Assembly (NCBI RefSeq): GCF_022271435.1
Contig: NZ_JAFIQY010000017.1
Location: 62,001-126,000 of the forward strand
Origin: Streptomyces monomycini
Lineage (GTDB): Bacteria > Actinomycetota > Actinomycetes > Streptomycetales > Streptomycetaceae
Length of the DNA: 64,000 nucleotides
Direction: 5' to 3'
Made by a program: the position numbers and the translations under genes. Numbering within the stretch: the stretch's first letter is position 1; each line of letters begins with the position of its first letter. Positions 42,964-51,808 of this stretch are shown here, piece by piece. The notes beneath the pieces were generated by a model. That model saw only the letters and a list, made by a program, of their open reading frames with translations. It made no database searches and was not told the origin of the DNA.

Positions 42964-43189
42964 CCTCCGCGAACACCTCCGTCACCCCTGTGGAAAACAG
43001 CCCGGGGAACGGCGGGCGAAGCAGCAGGGGGCGCGCCCGGAACCGCAGCCGGGAACGCGCCCGGCGACGCGGTACGAGACGCCCGTCTCAGCCTGCGCAC
43101 GGCTCTGAAGAGCGCCGTAAACACTCGCGTAGCATGGCGAACGAATCGTCCGGTACCCCCCGCGGACTGGAACGGAAGGCCGTCGCCGC

Positions 43190-44290
43190 GTGAACACAAC
43201 CCCACCCACCGAGGCCCAGGACCGCCCCGCCCGACTGACCGTCGGAGTCGTCGGCGCAGGTCGCGTCGGGCCCGCCCTCGCCGCATCGCTCCAGCTCGCC
43301 GGACACCGGCCGGTCGCCGTGTCCGGCGTCTCCGACGCCTCCGTACGGCGTGCGGCGGCGCTCCTGCCCGACGTGCCGGTCGTCTCCCCGGCCGAGGTGC
43401 TGCAACGCGCCGAACTGGTGCTGCTCACGGTGCCCGACGACGCCCTGCCCGGGCTCGTCGCGGGCCTCGCCGAGACCGGTGCCGTACGGCCGGGCCAGCT
43501 GCTCGTCCACACGTCGGGGCGGTTCGGTACGGCCGTCCTCGACCCGGCCACCCGCGCCGGCGCCCTGCCGCTCGCCCTGCACCCCGCCATGACCTTCACC
43601 GGTACGCGCGTCGACGTGCAGCGGCTGGCCGGCTGCTCCTTCGGGGTCACGGCGCCCGAACCGCTGCGGATGGCCGCCGAGGCGCTGGTCATCGAGATGG
43701 GCGGGGAGCCGGAGTGGATCGAGGAGGGGGCCCGCCCGCTCTACCACGCGGCGCTCGCCATCGGTGCGAACCACCTGGTCACCCTGGTGGCGCAGGCCAT
43801 GGAGCTGCTGCGGGAGGCCGGTGTCGGCGCGCCCGACCGGATGCTCGGCCCGCTGCTGGGCGCGGCCCTGGACAACGCGCTGCGCTCCGGTGACGCCGCC
43901 CTGACCGGTCCGGTCGCCCGCGGCGACGCGGGCACCGTCGCCGCGCACGTCTCGGAGCTGCGCAAACATGCGCCGCAGAGCGTCGCGGGGTACCTCGCCA
44001 TGGCCCGTACGACGGCCGACCGCGCCCTGGCGCACGGCCTGCTGAAGCCGGAGCTGGCCGAGGACCTGCTGGACGTCCTGGCGAACGTCGGCGACGGCAC
44101 CGGCACCAGCGGCATCAGCACCGGAGGCACGCCGCCGTCGCCCGGAGACCACCGCGAAAGCCCGTCCGGCGACCACCGCGAAGGCTCAGACGGCCCTCGC
44201 GAAGGCTCGTCAGACGACCGTCGCGAAGACCCGTCCGACGGCCCCCGCGAAGACCCGCCCGGCGACCACCCCGAAGAAGGCGACCGATGA
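43190..44290 (+). CDS. Rossmann-fold DUF2520 protein, possible ketopantoate reductase-like enzyme
   Basis: A 366-residue protein. The N-terminal NAD(P)-binding motif is VGVVGAGRVGPALA, and the DUF2520 helical domain follows (HPAMTFTGT, YHAALAIGANHLVTL). The last 50 residues are an acidic low-complexity tail of GDHRE/GPRED-type repeats. The stop overlaps the panC start (ATGA). Architecture and partner suggest a 6-phosphogluconate/ketopantoate reductase-like activity producing pantoate for PanC. That is inference, as classical PanE is not encoded here. Confidence 0.8.
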   Translation: MNTTPPTEAQDRPARLTVGVVGAGRVGPALAASLQLAGHRPVAVSGVSDASVRRAAALLPDVPVVSPAEVLQRAELVLLTVPDDALPGLVAGLAETGAVRPGQLLVHTSGRFGTAVLDPATRAGALPLALHPAMTFTGTRVDVQRLAGCSFGVTAPEPLRMAAEALVIEMGGEPEWIEEGARPLYHAALAIGANHLVTLVAQAMELLREAGVGAPDRMLGPLLGAALDNALRSGDAALTGPVARGDAGTVAAHVSELRKHAPQSVAGYLAMARTTADRALAHGLLKPELAEDLLDVLANVGDGTGTSGISTGGTPPSPGDHRESPSGDHREGSDGPREGSSDDRREDPSDGPREDPPGDHPEEGDR

Positions 44291-45312
44291 ACGCCCCGCG
44301 CACGCGCCTGGTGCACACCGCGGCCGAGCTGCGTGCCCTGCCGGACTTTTCCGGGCAGCGGGCCGTCGTCATGACCATGGGGGCCCTGCACGAGGGGCAC
44401 GCGACGCTGGTCCGCGCCGCCCGCGACCGGGTCGGCCCGGCGGGGCAGGTCGTCGTCACGGTCTTCGTCAATCCGCTCCAGTTCGGCGCGGGTGAGGACC
44501 TCGACCGCTACCCGCGCACCCTGGAGGCGGACCTCGCGCTCGCCGGCGCGGCCGGCGCGGACGCCGTCTTCGCGCCCGCCGCCGGTGAGGTCTATCCGGG
44601 CGGCGCGCCGCAGGTGCGCATAACCGCCGGTCCCATGGGCGACCTCCTGGAGGGGGCCAGCCGACCGGGCCACTTCGACGGCGTGCTGACCGTCGTCGGC
44701 AAGCTGCTGCACCTCACCCGTCCCGACGTGGCCCTCTTCGGCCAGAAGGACGCGCAGCAACTGGCCGTGATAGAGCGCATGGTGGCCGACCTGAACTTCG
44801 ACGTACGGATCGTCGGCGTCCCCACCGTCCGTGAGGACGACGGGCTGGCCCTGTCCAGCCGTAACCGCTATCTCTCCGCGGCGGACCGCCGGACCGCCCT
44901 GGCGCTGTCCCGGGCCCTGTTCGCGGCCCGTGACCGGCTCGCCGCCGAGGAGGCCCTGCGGGACCGTGCCTCGTACGCGACGCACGCGGCCCACCGGGCG
45001 CAGGGCCGTTCCGCGGCGCTCGCCGCCCTGGGGGAGGACCGCGCGGCGGCCGACGCGCACGCCCTCGCGCACGCCGCCGCGACCCCGTTGCGCGGCCCTT
45101 CGGTGGCGCGGGCGGCGGCCCGTGTCGTCCTGGAGGACGCGGCCCGCCTGGACCCGCCGCTGGCGCTCGACTACGTGGCGCTCGTCGACCCGTCCGACTT
45201 CACGGAGGTCACGGACGCGTATGAGGGGGAGGCCGTTCTCGCGGTCGCTGCCAAGGTCGGCACCACCCGCCTCATCGACAACATCCGCCTCACGTTCGGA
45301 GCGCCCCGATGA
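44287..45312 (+). CDS. panC: Pantothenate synthetase
   Basis: It joins pantoate and beta-alanine with ATP to form pantothenate. Motifs: VVMTMGALHEGHATLVRAA (the HIGH-like ATP motif), GHFDGVLTVVGKLLH, and ALFGQKDAQQLAVI with the pantoate site, then LSSRNRYLS. The C-terminal part contains an Ala-rich insert, and the 341 residues are longer than the usual 280-310. It is coupled to both neighbours by ATGA overlaps. Confidence 0.96.
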   Translation: MNAPRTRLVHTAAELRALPDFSGQRAVVMTMGALHEGHATLVRAARDRVGPAGQVVVTVFVNPLQFGAGEDLDRYPRTLEADLALAGAAGADAVFAPAAGEVYPGGAPQVRITAGPMGDLLEGASRPGHFDGVLTVVGKLLHLTRPDVALFGQKDAQQLAVIERMVADLNFDVRIVGVPTVREDDGLALSSRNRYLSAADRRTALALSRALFAARDRLAAEEALRDRASYATHAAHRAQGRSAALAALGEDRAAADAHALAHAAATPLRGPSVARAAARVVLEDAARLDPPLALDYVALVDPSDFTEVTDAYEGEAVLAVAAKVGTTRLIDNIRLTFGAPR

Positions 45313-47150
45313 ACGGCACCGGCCCCACGGCCACCACCTCCAGCCCCTCCGACCCCGCAGGCACCACCTCCAGCCCCACCGGCCCCGCAGGCCCCGCATC
45401 CGGTCCCGCAGGCCCCGCACCCAGCCCCACCGGCCCCACCCCCACCCTCCGCCTCCAGGCCCCCGCCCCCGGCTGGTCCATCGAGGCCGACGTCGTCGTG
45501 GTCGGCTCCGGGGTCGCCGGCCTGACCGCCGCGCTGCGCTGCGCCGCCGCCGGCCGCCGTACCGTCGTGGTCACCAAGGCCCGCCTGGACGACGGTTCCA
45601 CCCGCTGGGCCCAGGGCGGCATCGCGGCCGCGCTCGGCGAGGGCGACACCCCGGAAGAGCACCTGGCGGACACCCTCGTCGCGGGCGCCGGACTGTGCGA
45701 CGAGGCCGCCGTACGGACCCTGGTCACCGAGGGGCCGGACGCCGTCCGCCGCCTCGTCGCCACCGGGGCGCGCTTCGACACCGAGCCCGGCAGTGACGAG
45801 ATAGCCCTCGCCCGCGAGGGCGGCCACCACCGCCGCCGGATAGCGCACGCGGGCGGCGACGCGACCGGCGCCGAGATCTCCCGCGCCCTGGTGGACGCCG
45901 TCCGTACGCAGGGTCTGCGCACCATCGAGAACGCCCTCGTCCTCGACCTGCTCACGGACGCCGACGGCCGCACGGCCGGTGTCACCCTGCACGTGATGGG
46001 CGAGGGCCAGCACGACGGCGTGGGCGCCGTGCACGCCCCCGCGGTGGTCCTGGCCACCGGCGGCATGGGCCAGGTCTTCGCCGCGACCACCAACCCCGCG
46101 GTCTCCACCGGCGACGGTGTCGCCCTCGCGCTGCGCGCCGGCGCCGAGGTCTCCGACCTCGAATTCGTCCAGTTCCACCCGACGGTGCTCTACCTCGGTC
46201 CGGACGCGGAGGGCCAGCAGCCGCTGATCTCGGAGGCGGTACGCGGCGAGGGCGCCCACCTGGTGGACGCCGACGGCATCCGCTTCATGCTCGGACAGCA
46301 CGAACTCGCCGAACTGGCCCCGCGCGACATCGTCGCCAAGGCCATCATGCGCCGCGCCCGGGAACAGGGCACCGACCACATGTACCTGGACGCCCGGCAC
46401 TTCGGCGCCGCCATGTGGGAGCAGCGCTTCCCGACCATCCTCGCCGCCTGCCGCGCCCACGGCATCGACCCGGTCACCGAGCCGATCCCGATCGCGCCCG
46501 CCGCGCACTACGCCTCCGGGGGTGTACGGACCGACCTGCACGGCCGGACGACCGTGCCCGGCCTGTACGCGTGCGGCGAGGTCGCGTGCACCGGCGTGCA
46601 CGGCGCGAACCGGCTGGCCTCCAACTCCCTCCTGGAGGGCCTGGTCTTCGCCGAGCGCATCGCGGACGACATCACGGCCACGCCCGTCCGGCGGCCCGGC
46701 CCCGTCGTCGAGCCCGCCGCCGCCCCCGTACCGCTGCTCGCCCCCGAGGCGCGGCCCGTGATCCAGCGGACCATGACCGCCGGGGCAGGAGTGCTGCGCT
46801 CCGCCGCGAGCCTCGTCGAAGCCTTCTCCGCGCTGGTCCACATGCAGCGCGCCGCCGCCGACCCGGTCCCGGCCGACGGGCCCAAGCCCGCCGAGCCCGG
46901 CGTCGAGGCGTGGGAGGCCACCAACCTCCTGATGGTCGCCCGGGTCCTGGTCAGCAGCGCCCGCAAGCGGGAGGAGACCCGCGGCTGCCACTGGCGCGAG
47001 GACCACGCCGACCGGGACGACACCGCCTGGCAGCGGCACTTCCTGGTCACCCATCGCCCGCCGCACACCCTCCACTTCCGTACGACCGACACCGCCGCCT
47101 TCCCCGCGACGACCGCCGCACCCGCGCCCGAAACGGAGCCGAACCAGTGA
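45309..47150 (+). CDS. nadB: L-aspartate oxidase
   Basis: It oxidises aspartate to iminoaspartate, the first step of de novo NAD synthesis. FAD motif VVVGSGVAGLTAALR lies near residue 60, after a 50-residue Thr/Ser/Pro/Gly-rich N-terminal extension that may be disordered. The catalytic-domain signatures TRWAQGGIAAAL and GGVRTDLHGRTTVPGLYACGEVACTGVHGANRLASNSLLEG (in parts) are clear. NadA, the partner quinolinate synthase, is not in this window. The stop overlaps nadC (GTGA). Confidence 0.96.
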   Translation: MNGTGPTATTSSPSDPAGTTSSPTGPAGPASGPAGPAPSPTGPTPTLRLQAPAPGWSIEADVVVVGSGVAGLTAALRCAAAGRRTVVVTKARLDDGSTRWAQGGIAAALGEGDTPEEHLADTLVAGAGLCDEAAVRTLVTEGPDAVRRLVATGARFDTEPGSDEIALAREGGHHRRRIAHAGGDATGAEISRALVDAVRTQGLRTIENALVLDLLTDADGRTAGVTLHVMGEGQHDGVGAVHAPAVVLATGGMGQVFAATTNPAVSTGDGVALALRAGAEVSDLEFVQFHPTVLYLGPDAEGQQPLISEAVRGEGAHLVDADGIRFMLGQHELAELAPRDIVAKAIMRRAREQGTDHMYLDARHFGAAMWEQRFPTILAACRAHGIDPVTEPIPIAPAAHYASGGVRTDLHGRTTVPGLYACGEVACTGVHGANRLASNSLLEGLVFAERIADDITATPVRRPGPVVEPAAAPVPLLAPEARPVIQRTMTAGAGVLRSAASLVEAFSALVHMQRAAADPVPADGPKPAEPGVEAWEATNLLMVARVLVSSARKREETRGCHWREDHADRDDTAWQRHFLVTHRPPHTLHFRTTDTAAFPATTAAPAPETEPNQ

Positions 47151-48184
47151 GCACCCCCGACGACCTCTCCCTGCACCAGATCGGCCGTCCGGACCAGGAC
47201 GCGGACCAGGCCCAGGCCCCGGCCCCGCAAGGCGGCTGCGGCGACTCCTGCGGCTGCGGCGCCGGTGACGGCACGTACGAACTCGACCCGCTCGCCTGCG
47301 GGCTGGACCCCGGCCTCGCGGCCCTCCTGGCCGAGGCCGGACTGGACCCCGTACAGGTCGAGGACATCGCCCACATGGCCGTCGAGGAGGACCTCGACCA
47401 GGGGGTGGACGTCACCACCGTCGCGACCGTCCCCGAAGACGCGGTCGCCACCGGCGACTTCACGGCCCGTCAGGCGGGGACCGTGGCCGGGCTGCGGGTC
47501 GCCGAGGCGGTGCTGTCCATCGTGTGCACCGCGGAGTTCGAGGTCGAGCGGCACGTCGAGGACGGCGACCGCGTCGAGGCCGGCCAGAAGCTGCTCAGCG
47601 TCACCACCCGCACCCGCGACCTGCTGACCGGCGAGCGCAGCGCCCTGAACCTGCTCTGCCGCCTGTCCGGCATCGCCACCGCCACCCGCGCCTGGGCCGA
47701 CGCCCTGGAGGGCACCGGCGCCAAGGTCCGCGACACCCGTAAGACGACGCCCGGCCTGCGGGCGCTGGAGAAGTTCGCGGTGCGCTGCGGCGGCGGCGTC
47801 AACCACCGGATGTCGCTGTCGGACGCGGCCCTGATCAAGGACAACCACGTCGTCGCGGCGGGCGGCGTGGCCGAGGCGTTCAAGGCCGTACGGAACGGGT
47901 TCCCGGGCGTGCCGATCGAGGTGGAGGTCGACCGGCTGGACCAGATCCCGCCGATCCTCGCCGAGGGCGCCGACCTGATCCTGCTGGACAACTTCACCCC
48001 CGACCAGACCCGCGAGGCGGTGGCGCTGGTGGCCGGGAAGGCGATCCTGGAGTCCTCCGGACGGCTCACCCTCGACAACGCCCGCGCCTACGCCGAGACC
48101 GGGGTGGACTTCCTGGCCGTGGGCGCGCTCACCCACTCCTCCCCGATCCTCGACATCGGTCTCGACCTGCGCGAGGAGCGCTGA
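47147..48184 (+). CDS. nadC: Nicotinate-nucleotide pyrophosphorylase (carboxylating)
   Basis: It converts quinolinate plus PRPP to nicotinate mononucleotide. The 345-residue protein from GTG 47147 has a roughly 55-residue N-terminal extension containing a cysteine cluster, C31-x3-C35-x-C37, which is not part of the catalytic fold. The enzyme proper has SGIATATRAWADAL, DTRKTTPGLRALEKFAVRCGGG and IKDNHVVAAGG, the usual quinolinate and phosphate contacts. It is coupled to nadB and followed 5 nt later by coaX. Confidence 0.96.
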   Translation: MSTPDDLSLHQIGRPDQDADQAQAPAPQGGCGDSCGCGAGDGTYELDPLACGLDPGLAALLAEAGLDPVQVEDIAHMAVEEDLDQGVDVTTVATVPEDAVATGDFTARQAGTVAGLRVAEAVLSIVCTAEFEVERHVEDGDRVEAGQKLLSVTTRTRDLLTGERSALNLLCRLSGIATATRAWADALEGTGAKVRDTRKTTPGLRALEKFAVRCGGGVNHRMSLSDAALIKDNHVVAAGGVAEAFKAVRNGFPGVPIEVEVDRLDQIPPILAEGADLILLDNFTPDQTREAVALVAGKAILESSGRLTLDNARAYAETGVDFLAVGALTHSSPILDIGLDLREER

Positions 48185-48189
48185 CGCAG

Positions 48190-48987
48190 ATGCTGCTCAC
48201 CATCGACGTAGGCAACACCCACACCGTCCTCGGCCTGTTCGACGGCGAGGAGATCGTCGAACACTGGCGGATCTCCACCGACGCCCGCCGCACCGCCGAC
48301 GAACTCGCGGTCCTCCTCCAGGGCCTGATGGGCATGCACCCGCTGCTGGGCGAGGAACTGGGCGACGGCATCGAGGGCATCGCCATCTGCTCCACCGTCC
48401 CCTCGGTCCTGCACGAGCTGCGCGAGGTCACCCGGCGCTACTACGGGGACGTTCCGGCCATCCTGGTCGAGCCCGGCGTCAAGACCGGCGTGCCGATCCT
48501 GATGGACAACCCCAAGGAGGTCGGCGCCGACCGGATCATCAACGCGCTGGCGGCCGTGGAGCTGTACGGCGGGCCGGCCGTGGTGGTCGACTTCGGCACG
48601 GCCACCACGTTCGACGCGGTCAGCGCGCGCGGCGAGTACGTCGGCGGGGTGATCGCGCCCGGCATCGAGATCTCGGTGGAGGCGCTCGGCGTGAAGGGCG
48701 CGCAGCTCCGCAAGATCGAACTGGCCCGGCCGCGCAGCGTGATCGGCAAGAACACCGTCGAGGCCATGCAGTCCGGCATCCTGTACGGCTTCGCCGGCCA
48801 GGTCGACGGGGTCGTCCAGCGCATGGCGCGGGAGCTGGCGGACGACCCGGACGACGTGACGGTGATCGCCACCGGCGGGCTGGCGCCGATGGTGCTCGGC
48901 GAGTCCTCGGTCATCGACGAGCACGAGCCGTGGCTCACGCTGATCGGCCTGCGGCTGGTGTACGAGCGCAATGTGACGCGGGGCTGA
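48190..48987 (+). CDS. coaX: Type III pantothenate kinase
   Basis: It phosphorylates pantothenate, the committed step to CoA. The ATP-binding opening is LLTIDVGNTHTVLGLF, the pantothenate site PKEVGADRIINALAA, and VVVDFGTATTFDAVS carries the second acidic residue. The 265-residue length is typical. It closes a five-gene cofactor operon with panC and nadBC. Confidence 0.97.
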   Translation: MLLTIDVGNTHTVLGLFDGEEIVEHWRISTDARRTADELAVLLQGLMGMHPLLGEELGDGIEGIAICSTVPSVLHELREVTRRYYGDVPAILVEPGVKTGVPILMDNPKEVGADRIINALAAVELYGGPAVVVDFGTATTFDAVSARGEYVGGVIAPGIEISVEALGVKGAQLRKIELARPRSVIGKNTVEAMQSGILYGFAGQVDGVVQRMARELADDPDDVTVIATGGLAPMVLGESSVIDEHEPWLTLIGLRLVYERNVTRG

Positions 48988-49161
48988 GGGCGCCCGGCCC
49001 GCCCGGCCCGGCCGGTCTCCGCGACGAATTGCCCACTTAGGCCCTATACATACTCACTTCTAACTGAAGAGGCTTTTACTGCTTCCTGCGCGTTCCGCGA
49101 CACTTGCGCCGTTCTAATGCCGTTAAGCGGATTTTGTCCGGCGGCGGCGTAAGGTCGGCCC
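48988..49161. other. AT-richer promoter region
   Basis: No gene. The middle of this gap (about 49029-49140) is clearly less GC-rich than its surroundings and likely holds the promoter of the next gene; I cannot define a clear -35/-10 pair. Confidence 0.4.
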
Positions 49162-49770
49162 ATGCCTATGCCATACGGATCCCGCGGCGGTATGGCCTTC
49201 AGCGCCGACGAGTTGCGCGTGCTGCGGCGCGCGCTCGCCGCCGCACTCCAGCCGACGCGCCACACGACCGGTGCCCCGACGGGCTACGACACCGACGGCG
49301 CCCAGGAGGTCCAGGAGTATCTGCGGCTCGCCGAGGCGGTGGACGAGGCGGCGCGCGAGGGCGGGCGGCTGCGCGCCTTTCTCCTCGCCGACCTCGCCCG
49401 CTACCGGGACGCCCTCCCCGGCTCCGCACACGGCTACCTGGGGCAGCTCCAGGAGGCCCTGGCGGCCGGTTACGACCCCGTCCCCGCCGACCTCGCCGCC
49501 CTGCGCCTGCTGTGCGCGCGGCAGCGGGGACCTGAGGAACACGCGCGCCGTACCGCCCTGCTGCGCCACTGCGAGCGCCTCGCCGAGCGCTCCGTACGGG
49601 CCAGGCTGCGCGCTCTCCCCGGTGGCAGGGTGGCGGACGAGCCCGCGCCCGTCCCCGCGCCGGACCCGCGCCCGAAGGCGCCGCGCCCCGGCCGCCCCGT
49701 GCCCACGCCGGGCGAGGTCTTCCCGCCGCGCCGCAAGCCCGTGCGGCCCCCCGCGGCCCGGTCCGCGTGA
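49162..49770 (+). CDS. Conserved hypothetical protein
   Basis: A 202-residue protein from ATG 49162. Residues 10-150 are predicted mostly helical (AFSADELRVLRRALAAAL, EVQEYLRLAEAVDEAA), and the last 45 are Pro/Arg-rich. It is a familiar Streptomyces protein of unknown function at this position. No motifs suggest an enzyme. Confidence 0.75.
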   Translation: MPMPYGSRGGMAFSADELRVLRRALAAALQPTRHTTGAPTGYDTDGAQEVQEYLRLAEAVDEAAREGGRLRAFLLADLARYRDALPGSAHGYLGQLQEALAAGYDPVPADLAALRLLCARQRGPEEHARRTALLRHCERLAERSVRARLRALPGGRVADEPAPVPAPDPRPKAPRPGRPVPTPGEVFPPRRKPVRPPAARSA

Positions 49771-49816
49771 GCGCTGCGTACTCTGGAATCCTCACTCCCG
49801 AAGGAGGCCCCTGGTC

Positions 49817-49996
49817 ATGGATTACGTCGCAGCGCTGGTACCGCCCGTGGTGATGGCCGTGGCGTTCGTCGCGCTCATCGTGACGATCGTGAAGAGCCAG
49901 GGTGGCGAGAACAAGTCCAAGGAGGACGCGGCGGTCGACGCCGCGCTGGCCCGCGCCGAGGGCGCCCGCCAGGAGCCCAAGGCACACGGCGCCTGA
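49817..49996 (+). CDS. Small single-pass membrane protein
   Basis: A 59-residue protein from ATG 49817 with RBS AAGGAGG. One membrane helix (residues about 5-26) is followed by a charged tail with EDAAVDAALARAEGARQE. Short size, good RBS and composition support it as real. Function unknown. Confidence 0.75.
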   Translation: MDYVAALVPPVVMAVAFVALIVTIVKSQGGENKSKEDAAVDAALARAEGARQEPKAHGA

Positions 49997-50116
49997 CCCG
50001 CGCCGGCCGGGCCCGTCCCGGCCGCCCGCGCCCGGCCCCCGGGTGCCGACGGTGTCCGTCCATCCGTTCGTCCATCCGTTCGGTCACCTGGTCGGCCTTG
50101 CGAACAGCACACCTCT

Positions 50117-50156
50117 GTACGGCCCGAGATTGCGCATCTCGGGCCGTACTGCCTTT
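50117..50156 (+). terminator. Rho-independent terminator
   Basis: A perfect 14-bp stem (50117-50130 / 50136-50149) with a 5-nt loop is followed after three bases by TTTTT. It ends the transcript of the small membrane protein gene and insulates the BlaI-type gene. Confidence 0.9.
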
Positions 50157-50218
50157 TTCCGGGGTAAATCAACCGAGTAAGAACCGGCATTTGCGACATC
50201 TCCCACTATTGTGCTGCT

Positions 50219-50791
50219 GTGCCACGACGCTTGGGTGATCTGGAAGACGCGGTCATGACGCGGGTGTGGGAGTGGAACCGCCCGGTCACCGTTCGGGAAG
50301 TCCTGGAAGATCTGCAGAAGGAACGGTCGATCGCCTACACAACGGTGATGACCGTATTGGACAACCTCCATCAGAAGGGCTGGGTGCGCCGTGAAGCCGA
50401 AGGGCGCGCCTATCGATATGAGGCGGTGTCCACTCGTGCCGCCTACTCGGCCGCACTGATGAACGAAGCGTGGTCCGCGAGTGACAACCCCGCGGCGGCC
50501 CTGGTGGCCTTCTTCGGGATGATGTCGCCGGAACAGCGCCATGCCCTCAGGGATGCCGTGCGTATGGTGCAGGGCGACGAACCGGCGGAACCCGCACCGG
50601 CCCCGACGCGGACCGGCCGCGCCGAACGCGAACCGCCCGTACCGGCGGAACGGCCGGACCACGGGGAACGCGCCGGTGAACCGGCCGCGGAACGCGCGCG
50701 GGAACCTTCCGTACCCCCGGAACAGGCCGGAGAGGGGGAAGCGGATGCGGGAGAAGTACCCGCCCCGGGATCCGGTGACCCGGGGCGATAG
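50219..50791 (+). CDS. BlaI/MecI-family winged-helix repressor
   Basis: A 190-residue protein from GTG 50219. The first 125 residues match BlaI/MecI/CopY regulators: LGDLEDAVMTRVWEWNRPVTVREVLEDL, then AYTTVMTVLDNLHQKGWVRREAEGRAYRY. The rest is an acidic Pro/Glu/Arg-rich tail absent from typical family members. No BlaR-like sensor protease gene is adjacent, so the inducing route is unknown. Confidence 0.88.
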   Translation: MPRRLGDLEDAVMTRVWEWNRPVTVREVLEDLQKERSIAYTTVMTVLDNLHQKGWVRREAEGRAYRYEAVSTRAAYSAALMNEAWSASDNPAAALVAFFGMMSPEQRHALRDAVRMVQGDEPAEPAPAPTRTGRAEREPPVPAERPDHGERAGEPAAERAREPSVPPEQAGEGEADAGEVPAPGSGDPGR

Positions 50792-50800
50792 CGTCGCGCC

Positions 50801-51319
50801 ATGCCGCCCCTGACTAATGGACTCACCGTCCGCCGTGCCCGGACCAGCGATGTACCGGCCGTACGCCGGCTCATCGACGCCTACTCCCCGGACGGCATCC
50901 TCCTCGACAAAGCCACCGTGACGCTTTACGAGTCCATCCAGGAGTTCTGGGTCGCCGAGCGGGACGAGGACGCCGAGGTCGTCGGCTGCGGAGCGCTGCA
51001 CGTCATGTGGGAAGACCTGGCCGAAGTGCGCACTTTGGCGGTGGACCCGCGGCACAAGGGCGCCGGAGTCGGCCACCAAGTCCTCGACAAGCTGCTGCGC
51101 ACCGCGGGCTGGCTCGGAGTGCGGCGCATTTTCTGCCTCACCTTCGAAGTGGACTTCTTCGCCAAGCACGGGTTCGTGGAGATCGGTGAGACGCCCGTCG
51201 ACGGCGATGTCTACAGCGAGCTGCTGCGTTCCTATGACGAGGGCGTTGCCGAGTTCCTCGGTCTCGAACGAGTGAAGCCCAACACCCTGGGCAACAGCCG
51301 GATGCTTCTGCACCTGTGA
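50801..51319 (+). CDS. GNAT acetyltransferase, N-acetylglutamate synthase-like
   Basis: A 172-residue protein from ATG 50801 with sequence features of the stand-alone amino-acid N-acetyltransferases of actinobacteria. VRRARTSDVPAVRRLIDAY opens the domain; ALHVMWEDLAEVRTLAVDP and the acetyl-CoA loop RHKGAGVGHQVLDKLL follow. This short NAGS type can feed arginine synthesis. That role is inferred; no arg genes are nearby. Confidence 0.82.
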   Translation: MPPLTNGLTVRRARTSDVPAVRRLIDAYSPDGILLDKATVTLYESIQEFWVAERDEDAEVVGCGALHVMWEDLAEVRTLAVDPRHKGAGVGHQVLDKLLRTAGWLGVRRIFCLTFEVDFFAKHGFVEIGETPVDGDVYSELLRSYDEGVAEFLGLERVKPNTLGNSRMLLHL

Positions 51320-51393
51320 TCAGCGTTCTATGTCCGAATCGCGCCCCTATCTCATAGCTGTGGAAGCAAGCGTTCCCCGGCCGTGGTGCAACT

Positions 51394-51416
51394 GAACCCT
51401 ACCCAGGGGTTTGTGT
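51394..51416 (+). terminator. Short hairpin with T-rich tail
   Basis: AACCC and GGGTT pair around a 7-nt loop and are followed by TGTGTTTTT, 75 bp beyond the acetyltransferase gene. The stem is short, so termination may be weak. Confidence 0.45.
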
Positions 51417-51475
51417 TTTTCCCGGAAAAGCGGTTTGCTTTCCGTCGTAATCCGCATTCGATGAAAGGGAAACCG

Positions 51476-51808
51476 GTGGCACAGAAGGTTCAGGTTCTTC
51501 TTGTCGACGACCTCAACGGCGGCGAGGCCCATGAGACCGTGACGTTCGCCCTCGACGGCAAGTCCTACGAGATCGACCTGTCCGACGACAACGCGCACAA
51601 GCTGCGCGAGTCGCTGGCCGAGTTCGTGAAGGCGGGCCGCAAGACCGGTGGCCGTTCCGGTGGCCGCGGCAAGGCGCGCGCGTCTTCCGGCGGCAGCCCG
51701 GACACCGCGAAGATCCGCGCGTGGGCGAAGGAGAACGGCTACAACGTCAATGACCGCGGCCGTGTGCCCGCGGAGATCCGTGAGGCGTTCGAGAAGGCGA
51801 ACGGCTGA
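51476..51808 (+). CDS. lsr2: Lsr2 nucleoid-associated xenogeneic silencer
   Basis: A 110-residue protein from GTG 51476 (RBS AAGGGA); the longer frame from 51383 is not used. The N-terminal dimerisation domain is QKVQVLLVDDLNGGEAHETV, the linker is Gly/Arg/Ser-rich, and the C-terminal domain has the AT-hook-like RGR (NDRGRVPAEIREAFEKANG). It coats AT-rich foreign DNA and silences it, which includes many Streptomyces biosynthetic clusters. Its 3' end overlaps a convergent gene. Confidence 0.96.
   Translation: MAQKVQVLLVDDLNGGEAHETVTFALDGKSYEIDLSDDNAHKLRESLAEFVKAGRKTGGRSGGRGKARASSGGSPDTAKIRAWAKENGYNVNDRGRVPAEIREAFEKANG

Noticed and set aside
48988..49161. tRNA or other structured RNA gene in the AT-richer gap
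   Set aside because: No cloverleaf with a GTTC-type T-arm could be found there or in the other gaps.
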